From assembly GCA_021462845.1 (NCBI GenBank), contig JAJTXU010000025.1:1-33079 (forward strand): a stretch of DNA of 33,079 bases. Reading direction: 5' to 3'. Position numbers and translations under genes: made by a program. This stretch comes from Anaerolineales bacterium. GTDB taxonomy: Bacteria; Chloroflexota; Anaerolineae; Anaerolineales; Villigracilaceae. This document shows positions 15,211 to 23,031 of the stretch, piece by piece (the first letter of the stretch is position 1; each line of letters begins with the position of its first letter). The notes under the pieces were generated by a model. The model did no database searches, was not told where the DNA came from, and saw only the letters and a list, made by a program, of their open reading frames with translations.

Positions 15211-15362
15211 ATAACTCCGAAGGAGTGAAATGATTATAAATTCGAGATGTTTTAACCTAAACCCCGAAGGGGTGTCATAAATTTACACAACCATGTCATC
15301 CCTTCGGGATTAGAAAACGCGTTGTCGATTTTCTACAATCCTACTATCCTTTCGGGATTGCT
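15211..15362. repeat. Four-unit CCGAAGG/CCTTCGG repeat module
   Basis: Two units in one orientation (ATAACTCCGAAGGAGTG at about 15211; TAAACCCCGAAGGGGTGTC at about 15258) face two in the other (TGTCATCCCTTCGGGATT at about 15294; CTATCCTTTCGGGATTG at about 15344). Each core is a small self-complementary CTCCGAAGGAG-type stem. The module fills the gap between the exonuclease start and the S51 peptidase stop. Confidence 0.75.
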
Positions 15363-15367
15363 AGATT

Positions 15368-16054
15368 CTAAACCGAAAACGCATTTCCAACTTTATAAAT
15401 TTCCACACGACCCTCGCGATACAACGTCGCCTCCCCCGCGCCGTAGACATTCCACATCCCATGTTCGCCGTCGTTCAACATGCCGGTTTGCTCGTCAATG
15501 CCGATCAATGTGACGTTGGGAATCTCTTTTGTGAGTCGCGGCGCCCAGCCTTTGCCGAACGTGTTGTGATGCGGCAGAACGAGCGAATTGTTCACCAGAT
15601 TCAATCCCTCGTGAATTGTCCCTTCATGCGGATCATAATAAAACTCACACATCACCATCGCGCCCGCGCTGGAGCCTGCGATCACCGCTCCGTTTTCAAA
15701 GGCTTCGAGACACGCTTGCCATGCGAGGCTGTCTTTCAGTGTTTGACCGAGATAATGCGTAAAGCCGCCGAGCAGGTAGATCAACTTTGCTTCGCGTAAA
15801 GATTTCGCAATCGAATCATCATTTGCGCTGGCTTTGTCAATCAAAGGAATTGATTCAACATCCCTCGCGCCGAGTGACTCGAACCAGCGAACGCCAAAGC
15901 CTCCAGCGCGGACGTGGTTCCGATCCGGCGCGGCAGCCGCAGGGACGATGCGAAGCGGGGCGTCGAATCCGCCCGCCAGTTCGAGCGCGCGGAGATCGGG
16001 GTCCCGCATCCGCCCGCCGAATTCCGATCCGCCTTCTAAAAGCAAGAAGCCCAT
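15368..16054 (-). CDS. Peptidase family S51 (dipeptidase E/cyanophycinase-like)
   Basis: 228 aa. The nucleophile elbow AVIAGSSAGAMVMCEFYYD is the family S51 signature with the catalytic Ser in GSSAG. YLLGGFTHYLGQTL precedes it, and LVLPHHNTFGKGWAPRL supplies a conserved His. ALPIVPAAAA-like (APLRIVPAAAAPDRNH) is the N-terminal substrate loop. Length fits dipeptidase E (about 230) rather than cyanophycinase (about 270 or more). There is no signal peptide, so it is cytoplasmic. Substrate is unknown: aspartyl dipeptides are possible. It is transcribed divergently from the GGDEF gene. Confidence 0.85.
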   Translation of the reverse strand: MGFLLLEGGSEFGGRMRDPDLRALELAGGFDAPLRIVPAAAAPDRNHVRAGGFGVRWFESLGARDVESIPLIDKASANDDSIAKSLREAKLIYLLGGFTHYLGQTLKDSLAWQACLEAFENGAVIAGSSAGAMVMCEFYYDPHEGTIHEGLNLVNNSLVLPHHNTFGKGWAPRLTKEIPNVTLIGIDEQTGMLNDGEHGMWNVYGAGEATLYREGRVEIYKVGNAFSV

Positions 16055-16108
16055 GACGGCATCATAACTTCTTTCAGAATTGCAGACAAGCGAATCATAT
16101 CTCGGCTG

Positions 16109-16114
16109 TATAAT
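16109..16114 (+). promoter_or_regulatory. -10 box (TATAAT) of the GGDEF gene
   Basis: A perfect TATAAT lies 25 bases before the ATG at 16140; AAAGGAG follows at about 16125. The -35 at proper spacing is weak (a TTGCAG is 23 bases away), so an activator may be involved. Confidence 0.5.
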
Positions 16115-16139
16115 TCAGCCAACAAAGGAGAGATACGCC

Positions 16140-17570
16140 ATGCCAAAGCCAGCGGCTGGGGATCATTTCGAAAGTCTCTTTGAATACGCTCCCATTTCGT
16201 TGTGGGAGCAGGATTACAGCGGGATAAAAAAATTCCTCGACGAATTGCGCGCAAGCGGGGTCACCGATTTCGATTCGTTTCTCAATAAGCATCCTGAAGA
16301 CATTGATCGAACGCTTAGGCTGATCAACGTAACGCACGTCAACCGCGAAACGATCAACCTGTTCGGCGCAAAGACCGAGCAGGAATTGCTCGCTAACCTC
16401 GACAAAATGTTCCGCGATGAAATGCGCGAGCACTGGCGCGCGGAATTGACCGCGCTGTGGAACGGCGAGATGAGTTGGTCGGGAGACGGCATCAATTATC
16501 GGCTGGACGGCGAAGCGCTTCACATCCGTTTGCATTGGCGCATTTTGCCCGAGTGCGAATCGAATTGGGAGTGCGTGCTGGTGGCGCTCGAAAACATCAC
16601 CGCGTTGAAACAGGCTGAAAAACGATTCCGCAATTTGTTCGAGTACGCGCCGATCTCGTTATGGGAGGAAGACTACTCGGCGATCAAACAGGAATTCGAC
16701 TCACTGCGCGCGCAAGGGGTTACGGATTTGAAATCGCATCTCAATTCGGACCCTCAATCTGTTCGCCGCTTCATGGGCATGATCCGCGTCCTCGACGTGA
16801 ACCGCAAAACCCTCAGCCTGTTCGAGGCGATGGACAAAGACTCGCTGCTCGCCAACCTCGGCAAAGTTTTCCGCGACAGCATGGGCGAGCATTTCAAAAA
16901 CGAACTTGTGGATATGTGGGAAGGCAAAACATATTACGAGCGCGAGGGGATCAATTATTCATTGACCGGCGAACCCGTGAACGTGCATCTGCATTGGACG
17001 TTGATGCCCGGTCACGAAAACGATTTCAATTGGGTGCTGGTGGCGCTGCAAGATGTGACCGCGCGAAAGAAAGCGGAGGAATATCTCCGCTACCTCGGCA
17101 CGCACGACGTGATGACCGCCTTATATAACCGCGCTTTCTTCGAAGAGACTCTGCAAGACCTCGAGGCGAGCCGCAAAGACCCGATCAGTTTTATCATCGT
17201 GGATCTGAACGGGCTGAAGCTGGCAAACGATACGTTCGGTCACAGCACGGGAGATAAATTGATCCGCCGCACAGCCGAAGTATTGAAAGCCAGCATCGAA
17301 GATGGGACAATTGCCGCGCGCATCGGCGGCGACGAGTTCATCCTCATCATGCCCGGCGCGGAAGAACATGCGGCAAAGGAAATGATCGAGCGCGTGGAAT
17401 CGCTGGTGGTGATGAACAACAAATATTATCGCGAGCCCGAACTCAGCGTGTCTATCGGCTCTTCGACGAGCGCGCCGGGCTTTTCGTTATTGAAATACAT
17501 CAGCCTCGCCGACGATGAGATGTATAAAAACAAAGGCATCCACCATCGCCGCCGCAGGGATGATGCTTGA
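16140..17570 (+). CDS. Tandem PAS-like sensor diguanylate cyclase (GGDEF)
   Basis: 476 aa from the ATG at 16140 (AGGAG nine bases before it). Residues 10-156 and 163-309 are two copies of one domain, each opening LFEYAPISLWE(Q/E)DYS and ending in VALENITALKQAE or VALQDVTARKKAE, the usual PAS-to-effector hinge. Residues about 320-470 are a GGDEF domain with FIIVDLNGLKLANDTFGH and an intact ARIGGDEFILIM (GGDEF at 396-400), so c-di-GMP synthesis is likely. No RxxD inhibitory site is seen before GGDEF. There is no transmembrane segment; it is a cytoplasmic sensor with unknown ligand. It ends one base before the convergent Nudix gene stop. Confidence 0.92.
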   Translation: MPKPAAGDHFESLFEYAPISLWEQDYSGIKKFLDELRASGVTDFDSFLNKHPEDIDRTLRLINVTHVNRETINLFGAKTEQELLANLDKMFRDEMREHWRAELTALWNGEMSWSGDGINYRLDGEALHIRLHWRILPECESNWECVLVALENITALKQAEKRFRNLFEYAPISLWEEDYSAIKQEFDSLRAQGVTDLKSHLNSDPQSVRRFMGMIRVLDVNRKTLSLFEAMDKDSLLANLGKVFRDSMGEHFKNELVDMWEGKTYYEREGINYSLTGEPVNVHLHWTLMPGHENDFNWVLVALQDVTARKKAEEYLRYLGTHDVMTALYNRAFFEETLQDLEASRKDPISFIIVDLNGLKLANDTFGHSTGDKLIRRTAEVLKASIEDGTIAARIGGDEFILIMPGAEEHAAKEMIERVESLVVMNNKYYREPELSVSIGSSTSAPGFSLLKYISLADDEMYKNKGIHHRRRRDDA

Positions 17571-17996
17571 CTATAGTTTGTATTCGTCGAACGGAACACC
17601 GTTCCGATGATTCGCCAACGCCTGCCGCACATACGGCACGGTGTTAATCGGCAAAGCGTCCACGTTCACCCAGCGCAAGTCGTCGCATTTATCAGGTTCG
17701 GCGTTGAACGGCTCGCCCTCCCATTGATCCACCACCACAAAAAAATCCACGCGCTCTTCGTCTTCGATGCGGTGCATGACGGTGGAAAACGTCATTCCGC
17801 TTAATTGGATTCGGACGCCCGCTTCTTCCGCACCTTCACGCGCCGCGGCTTCCATCACCGTTTCTCCCCCTTCCAAATGCCCCGCAGGGACGCTGTACTC
17901 GCCATCTCGAAATCCGGTGTTGAATCGGCGCAGTAACAGGATTTGATCCTCGCGGAAGAAAAATAAATGGACTGTGACGGGAAATCTGGCGCGCAT
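17571..17996 (-). CDS. Nudix hydrolase (MutT-like)
   Basis: 141 aa. The Nudix box is complete from GHLEGGETVMEAAAREGAEEAG to V, fitting Gx5Ex7REUxEExGU. The preceding VPAG and the following MHRIEDEERVDFFVVV agree with the fold. It hydrolyses a nucleoside diphosphate derivative whose identity cannot be told. Its stop abuts the GGDEF gene stop (17568-17570) tail to tail. It lies downstream of adenosine deaminase on the same strand with a palindrome between them. Confidence 0.92.
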   Translation of the reverse strand: MRARFPVTVHLFFFREDQILLLRRFNTGFRDGEYSVPAGHLEGGETVMEAAAREGAEEAGVRIQLSGMTFSTVMHRIEDEERVDFFVVVDQWEGEPFNAEPDKCDDLRWVNVDALPINTVPYVRQALANHRNGVPFDEYKL

Positions 17997-18004
17997 GATT
18001 AGCT

Positions 18005-18037
18005 AACCTTGCGAAGGCTCTCAGCCTTCGCAAGGTT
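18005..18037. repeat. Perfect 15-bp palindrome on the adenosine deaminase stop codon
   Basis: AACCTTGCGAAGGCT (18005-18019), loop CTC, exact complement 18023-18037. The outermost base is the last base of the deaminase stop codon (TAA, 18039-18037 on the minus strand). No T run follows. Confidence 0.85.
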
Positions 18038-19050
18038 TATAAAAAATACCTTTCCCAAATTCTTTGCTTCTCAACCTCGGGAATGAACGACGCTTCATAC
18101 GCGTTGCGATTGCAGGCGGCGATCTCATCCATGCTCATGCCGAGAACTTCATGCGCGATGCGATATTCGTTGTTGAGATTCGTTTCCAGCACTTCGGGGT
18201 CGTCGGAGTTGATCGTCACTTTCACGCCGAGATCGAATAACTTTTTGAGCGGATGCTCTTCAATCATTCGCACGGAGTTCGTGAGGTAATTGCTCCACGG
18301 GTTGACTTCAAGCGTGATGCCGCGTTCCTTGATGAGTTCCACAACGCCCATATCTTCAATCGCATGGATTCCATGTCCGATGCGGTCGGGGCTGGCAAGT
18401 TCAATCGTCTCTTTGACGAATGATGCGGGCGTATCCTCGCCGGTGTGGATGGTCACTTTAAAGCCTGCTTCTTTGGCTTTCATGATCGAGGGGACAAACT
18501 CGCGCAGTGGAAAATCCCGCTCACTGTCGGCGAGGTCAATCGCGGGGATGTGATCCTTATGCCGAATCGCCCAGTCTACTGTTTTGACGCACGACTCGGG
18601 TCCCAGACTTCTCGAGGTGATGGCAATGTAGCAGATCGCCATGTCGAATTCCTTCTCCGCGCGGGCTTTGGCGCGGAGCAGACCTTCGAGGCAGGCATCC
18701 CAGTCGAGGTTGTGCCCGCTAAACGCCCAGTCGGGAGAGAAGCGAACTTCAAAGAGTTTGATATTTTGCTTCGCCGAGTCTTTGAACAACTCCCACGCGA
18801 TCCGCTCGACGGCTTTCGGCGACGCGATGCTGTTTTGAAAAATGCCGAATGCCTTCAACACGGTTTCCAGGTCGTGCAGTTGATCGTAGACTTTGACGTG
18901 CTTATCCAACTCATCCGCTTCATACGCCGGCAGTTTCAGGTGGTGCTCTTTGGCGATGTCAATGATCGTCCGCGTGCGGATCGAACCTTCGAGGTGGATG
19001 TGGATTTCGGTTTTGGGAATAGAGTTATATTTGGGGTCGAAGTTTTTCAT
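18037..19050 (-). CDS. add: Adenosine deaminase
   Basis: 337 aa. Zn-dependent deamination of adenosine or deoxyadenosine to inosine in purine salvage. KTEIHIHLEGSIR carries the N-terminal zinc histidines, KVTIHTGEDTP the catalytic Glu and a metal His region, RIGHGIHA another conserved His, and TINSDDPEV the catalytic Asp pair. Length is typical (about 335-345). A TAAAAT box (19061-19056) lies 5 bases before the ATG and there is no Shine-Dalgarno, suggesting a leaderless mRNA. Adenine or aminodeoxyfutalosine deaminase activity is a possible alternative in this superfamily. Confidence 0.92.
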   Translation of the reverse strand: MKNFDPKYNSIPKTEIHIHLEGSIRTRTIIDIAKEHHLKLPAYEADELDKHVKVYDQLHDLETVLKAFGIFQNSIASPKAVERIAWELFKDSAKQNIKLFEVRFSPDWAFSGHNLDWDACLEGLLRAKARAEKEFDMAICYIAITSRSLGPESCVKTVDWAIRHKDHIPAIDLADSERDFPLREFVPSIMKAKEAGFKVTIHTGEDTPASFVKETIELASPDRIGHGIHAIEDMGVVELIKERGITLEVNPWSNYLTNSVRMIEEHPLKKLFDLGVKVTINSDDPEVLETNLNNEYRIAHEVLGMSMDEIAACNRNAYEASFIPEVEKQRIWERYFL

Positions 19051-19078
19051 GGCTTATTTTACCGCTGACAGATATAAA

Positions 19079-19170
19079 CCATTCCGAAGGTTTTGAAGGC
19101 TCAACAGTTTTTTCAAAGATACCCTTCGACGGGCTCAGGACAAGCCTTCGGGACGTTTTGTAAGAAAAAG
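19079..19170. repeat. CCGAAGGTT...CCTTCGGGACG repeat with a nested REP-like insert
   Basis: CCGAAGGTTTTGAAGGCTCAACA on the left (in parts CCGAAGGTT and GGCTCAACA) and CCTTCGGGACGTT on the right match the element at 32903-32972. Between the arms lies CCCTTCGACGGGCTCAGGAC, a REP-like unit also found, inverted, at about 24031-24055. Confidence 0.6.
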
Positions 19171-19211
19171 CGGAGGATGTCAGTCTAACCATCGCGTGAT
19201 CTAATTCATAC

Positions 19212-19244
19212 AGGTGACAGTCACTTCAAAAGTGACTGTCACCT
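19212..19244. repeat. Perfect 15-bp palindrome directly upstream of the DsbA-like gene
   Basis: AGGTGACAGTCACTT (19212-19226), loop CAA, exact complement 19230-19244. It ends 3 bases before the GAGG ribosome-binding site of the gene starting at 19257, so in the transcript it forms a strong 5'-UTR hairpin. It could be a dispersed repeat, a regulator of translation, or both. Confidence 0.85.
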
Positions 19245-19256
19245 TTCGAGGACAAC

Positions 19257-19865
19257 ATGGATTTCAAACTAACTATCTTCTCCGATTATATCTGACCGTG
19301 GTGTTATGTCGGCCAGGGTGTGGTCGAGAGGTTGAAAGAAGAATACCAAGTGGATGTGGAATGGCGTCCATTCTATTTGTATTTCGATACGCCGCCCGAG
19401 GGACGCGATCTGCCGGAGCATATTCGTCGCGCCCGCGCCAACGGTTCGGAGGAGCGGCTCGCTTCCATCGCTGGGATGTATGGGATGCCCTTCCGTTCGA
19501 CGGATCGAGTGTACAACACGCGCCTCGCGCACGAAGCGACGGAATACGCGCGCGTGCATGGCAAAGGAAACGAGTTTCACAAAATACTTTTCCGCAAAGT
19601 GTATGCGGAGGGATGCGATCCGAGTCAATGGGATGTCCTTCGCGCCGCCGCCGAGGAAGCAGGCTTGAACGCGGACGAGATGCAGACCGACATGGAAAAT
19701 GAAAAATACACCGCCGATGTAGTGGATAAAGTGCGCTGGGCGTATCAGATCGGCGTGACGGGCGTGCCGACATACGTGATCAACGACCGTTATGCGATCG
19801 TCGGCGCTCAGCCGTATGAAGTATTCAAAGACGCGCTAACGAAGATATTGAGCGAGAAAAAATAA
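19257..19865 (+). CDS. DsbA/FrnE-type thiol oxidoreductase with in-frame TGA (probable selenoprotein)
   Basis: With TGA read through, 202 aa. ATG at 19257 has GAGG 5 bases upstream. The frame reads MDFKLTIFSDYI, TGA (19293-19295), PWCYVGQGVVERL and on without interruption to TAA. FrnE/DsbA-family proteins carry CPWCYxG here, so TGA takes exactly the place of the first, nucleophilic Cys; the second Cys is present. The rest is a full thioredoxin-like protein: helical insert (about 45-150) and GVTGVPTYVINDRYAIVGAQPY with the cis-Pro loop. A short G-looped hairpin follows the TGA at selenocysteine-insertion distance. TGA is an ordinary stop elsewhere in the window. Alternatives are a recent nonsense mutation or a sequence error; a GTG start at 19320 would lack the active site. 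Confidence 0.8.
19309..19327 (+). promoter_or_regulatory. Candidate bacterial SECIS hairpin
   Basis: TCGGCC (19309-19314) pairs with GGTCGA (19322-19327), six pairs including one G-U, around the loop AGGGTGT. The loop has G at its second position and begins 19 bases after the TGA, inside the 16-37-base range described for bacterial SECIS elements. The lower stem is weak (G-G and A-G mismatches), so this is suggestive only. Confidence 0.5.
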
Positions 19866-19889
19866 TCTTGACGATTTCGCGCAATGTGT

Positions 19890-19965
19890 TTTGGACGCTG
19901 AAGAACGCTGAAAACGCAGATTCAGGGCGTTTTCTCGGCAGAGTCCTCAAAATAATCTGCGTTCA
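19890..19965. repeat. GAACGCTGA/CGCAGATT word repeat
   Basis: GGACGCTGAAGAACGCTGAA and AACGCAGATTCAGG on the left face AATCTGCGTTC on the right. Related words occur at 22956-22985 and 25874-25945. It fills the gap between the DsbA-like gene and the large membrane protein gene. Confidence 0.6.
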
Positions 19966-19997
19966 AAAACAAAGTGTAAGGCAATCAGTGGCTAACC

Positions 19998-22682
19998 CTA
20001 TTTTGTTAGAAACGTTCTGTTGTTTACATATTCAACAACAGGCCTACCGACTTCCATCGTTTCATGTGTCAAATACCTATAAATTCTTCTCAAGTTAGCG
20101 TTCTTTTCCATACCGCTCAATAACACTTCCAAAACTTCTTGTGTAAGCGGTGGAACGGTTCCCGCCCCGGCTGCCTTCGCTCGAGCCAGTGAAACAGATT
20201 CTGTTACCGTCTTGATGTGTTCCCAAATTTCTTTTGTTAATTCTACAAGAGGAGCCGATTCCTCTTTAGTGGTTTTTTCTTTTTCTACCAACTTCTTGAG
20301 TTTGCCTTCACTCTCATCCGTGAATAAGCTTGCTAATTTATCCATATCGCCAACAACATCCGCGAGGGTTGAATCCGCTTTGATTGATGTCTGGGCGCTC
20401 TGCGCCGTTTCCGCCAATTTCTTGAAGGCGTCCTTCGCTGTTTGGGGAACGCTTACTGGATCGGTACTGCCATCGGCGCTGGCCTTCAGAGCGTTGATTT
20501 GATCTTCAAATGCCTTGGCGGCTGTTTCGACATCGGTCAGCGGTTGTTCGATTTTATCGAGCGAGTCCACCAAAGTTTTGACTAGCGATTTGGCGTCCGG
20601 ATCTTTTGTCGTTTCCTGGCTCAATACGCTGATGGCTGATTTCAGTTCGCTCAATTCAGAGAGTTTTTTCGATACGTCAACTTCTTTCATCTGCTCTGTA
20701 ACTTTTTGCGTTTTTTCGTCCAAACCTTTGAAACGCGCCTGAAGGGATGTGGCGGCATCCACAGCATCTTTTAGAATATCATTGCCGGCTTTCACTTTTT
20801 CCAAGGCGGTGTCCGAAAGAACTTTAGATTCCTGAACGAGGCTAACCGCAGATTCTATATCCGACTTGAAATCTTTGAGCGTTTTATCCTTGTTCTCATC
20901 TTTGGCTACGTTATCCGAAACCTGCTTAACTTTATCCTGGGTATCCTTTATTTTGAGATTGGCTCTCAATGCCGCAAGTTGCGCGGAGGAGATTGGGTCT
21001 TCCGCTTCAGACTCGCCAATGGCTTTGGCCGCGGTGACGATTCGTTTGACACCGCCTGGTTCGTGCGCAGCATCCAGCAGGTCTGTTGCGCCGCGCAATC
21101 CCAGCGTGCGGAAGGTTTTTGCATAGGATTTATCTGGTTCGGCGCCCGTCGTTAGAAACAAAATGGCTTGATCCACCCAATCCACAATTTGCGATGTTGG
21201 GAAGGGAGTCCAGACAATCAATTGCGCAATGTCACAGGTCGCCAGTCCCTGCATGCCGATAATCCCTTCCTCTTCGATGCGTTCCACATCAAATTCATCC
21301 AGATCGTCCAGTGTCGCAAGTTCGTGGCGTGGAAATAGCCGTTTGGATAGGTTAGATCCCCATTCGGCTTTCCTATCCGAGTCGATTTGTTTTATCCATT
21401 TGTCGATCCAAGCCTGAATTAAGGCTTGAGCGCCATTCACAATTATCCCAATGGTTTTCAGGGGAAAAACACCCGCCAGAATGCCCCAAAAAATGGGCCA
21501 CCAACCCGCCTCTTCTGTTCCAGTCGTTGGCAATGCCGTAACTACAAGGCCAATCAAGAAGGCCAACAACAATCGCTTGACCGCCTCCAGGAACGTGTTG
21601 GGAGTAATGTCGTATCGGCAATAACGGCGAACCATTTGATATACAACGAAGATATACGCCGTGACTACCGCGACCACCGCAGGTCCCACAGCGGCTATAA
21701 CGTCTGAGAAATAAACGTGCATACCGGTCTTGCCGCCCGTCCCAAAAATCGCCGCGCTCACGAAGCCCGCGGCGCTCGCGGGCCAAAATACCCATGCAAA
21801 GTTGATCGAGAGGAGTAACGTCAGCACGACCAGCGGAAGAACGTACTCGTACCATCCAAATCTTCCGGCAATGAGTTGCTCGTACTTATCCGCGCGCAAT
21901 GTCGATGCCTCTTGTTCTTCGCGCTTTTTTTCCGAGACTTGAAAATCCTGATATGAAGATGTTGCCAAGCCCCATTTTGATTCGGAAATCCCTTCCGGTG
22001 GGTTAGGCGCATCTTCGACTTCAGGATTCCACATCATCAGAGATTCGATCGCTCGAAAGATCGCGTCCTGTGATTTTTTTTCTTTACCATCTGATAATAT
22101 TTTTTTGATTTCTTCTCTGTTTTTTGCCAAGCGGTTGAGGCGATTAATCTCCAATTCGGCTTCGTCGGGCGTGATACCCAGCTTTATCAAATCGTTCTTA
22201 TGCTCTTTGGTTAACTTATCCGTTTGGTGAAATGCGAAACCGAAGAAAATGAAGGCGGGCAGCAGGATCAAAATACCCGCCATGGTTGCCAGAATTGCGA
22301 AGTACTGCGCCCCGGCTGATACGGCTTGATCTTTAAGACCAGAGGAATCAACTGCAGATGTTTGAACAACTGACGCAGTTTGTGTCGCTGTGGTTGTTGC
22401 GCCGGGAGTTGCCGTGAACTGGTTAGGGGTAGATGTAGGTTCTGGAGTTGCTGAGAAGTGGTAGTTAATGCTTTTCTCGGTCTGTCGCCAACCTACATCC
22501 CCCAAGAAGCCAAGCCCCACAAGGAATAAAAGCAAGAGAATTAATGCAACGACTTGCAACGAACGAGTGGTTTTCTTTCGTTTTTCATCCCATTGTTTTG
22601 CTTCATCCAGCCCGATCTCACCCCAATCCTCCCACCCCTTGGGTTCGTCATACCAACCATCTGAAGGATCTTTTGTTCCCAT
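19998..22682 (-). CDS. Large membrane protein of unknown function with long helical tail
   Basis: 894 aa from the ATG at 22682, chosen because AAAGGTGG lies 5 bases before it. Residue numbers here count from a GTG three codons earlier. TM1 about 44-64; a Thr/Pro-rich linker about 80-115 (ATPEPTSTPNQFTATPG); TM2 131-155; a charged helical region 160-270; TM3-TM6 about 282-303, 330-352, 372-390 and 395-420. Around 460-515, LDDLDEFDVERIEEEGIIGM and DIAQLIVWTPFPTSQIVDWV look like a helix-hairpin-helix-type segment I have seen in other uncharacterised membrane proteins. Residues 560-830 are Ala/Lys/Asp/Ser-rich helix with coiled-coil character. I recognise no family and propose no function. It appears to stand alone. 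Confidence 0.8.
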   Translation of the reverse strand: MGTKDPSDGWYDEPKGWEDWGEIGLDEAKQWDEKRKKTTRSLQVVALILLLLFLVGLGFLGDVGWRQTEKSINYHFSATPEPTSTPNQFTATPGATTTATQTASVVQTSAVDSSGLKDQAVSAGAQYFAILATMAGILILLPAFIFFGFAFHQTDKLTKEHKNDLIKLGITPDEAELEINRLNRLAKNREEIKKILSDGKEKKSQDAIFRAIESLMMWNPEVEDAPNPPEGISESKWGLATSSYQDFQVSEKKREEQEASTLRADKYEQLIAGRFGWYEYVLPLVVLTLLLSINFAWVFWPASAAGFVSAAIFGTGGKTGMHVYFSDVIAAVGPAVVAVVTAYIFVVYQMVRRYCRYDITPNTFLEAVKRLLLAFLIGLVVTALPTTGTEEAGWWPIFWGILAGVFPLKTIGIIVNGAQALIQAWIDKWIKQIDSDRKAEWGSNLSKRLFPRHELATLDDLDEFDVERIEEEGIIGMQGLATCDIAQLIVWTPFPTSQIVDWVDQAILFLTTGAEPDKSYAKTFRTLGLRGATDLLDAAHEPGGVKRIVTAAKAIGESEAEDPISSAQLAALRANLKIKDTQDKVKQVSDNVAKDENKDKTLKDFKSDIESAVSLVQESKVLSDTALEKVKAGNDILKDAVDAATSLQARFKGLDEKTQKVTEQMKEVDVSKKLSELSELKSAISVLSQETTKDPDAKSLVKTLVDSLDKIEQPLTDVETAAKAFEDQINALKASADGSTDPVSVPQTAKDAFKKLAETAQSAQTSIKADSTLADVVGDMDKLASLFTDESEGKLKKLVEKEKTTKEESAPLVELTKEIWEHIKTVTESVSLARAKAAGAGTVPPLTQEVLEVLLSGMEKNANLRRIYRYLTHETMEVGRPVVEYVNNRTFLTK

Positions 22683-22789
22683 GCGAGCCACCTTTGTTTG
22701 CGACGAATAGTCGGCGTTTTGAAGCGTCTATAGATACTATACAACAAATTCTGCGAATTGCAACATCCAATTTCCGTTCAACCGAACTC

Positions 22790-22926
22790 TATTTGAATGT
22801 GCGGATTCTGTCCTTGCGGACGAGGAATCGAAATTGCTGAAAGACTTTACCCGCGCCGACGACGAGCGCGGGACGGGGGAAGAGTATGCGAGGGTTGCGG
22901 AGGAGTTGGCGGGCTGGGGAGTGTGA
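22790..22926 (+). pseudogene. Possible coding remnant (C-terminal fragment)
   Basis: An open frame without a start reads LADEESKLLKDFTRADDERG, then TGEEYARVAEELAGWGV and TGA at 22924-22926. Its codon use and composition look like real protein, unlike the surrounding AT-rich spacer. I do not recognise the family. The rest of the 348-base gap (22683-23030) holds a GAACGCTGATCTCGCTGATT word repeat and the palindrome at 23010-23031. Confidence 0.3.
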
Positions 22927-23009
22927 CGGATTAGATTCTATCGGAAATATGGGGCGCAGAAGAACGCTGATCTCGCTGATTCAAAAGAAAGAAAGTTTCA
23001 ACAGAAACC

Positions 23010-23031
23010 GCCGACGGTAGAGAACGTCGGC
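23010..23031. repeat. Palindrome on the glycosyltransferase stop codon
   Basis: GCCGACG-GTAGAGAA-CGTCGGC, 7-bp perfect stem. Its outer base is the last base of the glycosyltransferase TAG (23033-23031 on the minus strand). Third example of a palindrome seated on a stop codon. Confidence 0.7.

Noticed and set aside
19293-19295. TGA as a genome-wide reassigned codon
   Set aside because: Other genes in the window end in TGA (for example 17568-17570), so it is a normal stop here.
19320-19865. Shortened DsbA-like protein from a GTG start after the TGA
   Set aside because: It would lack the first strand and the whole active-site motif, has no ribosome-binding site, and ignores the good ATG/GAGG start in frame upstream of the TGA.
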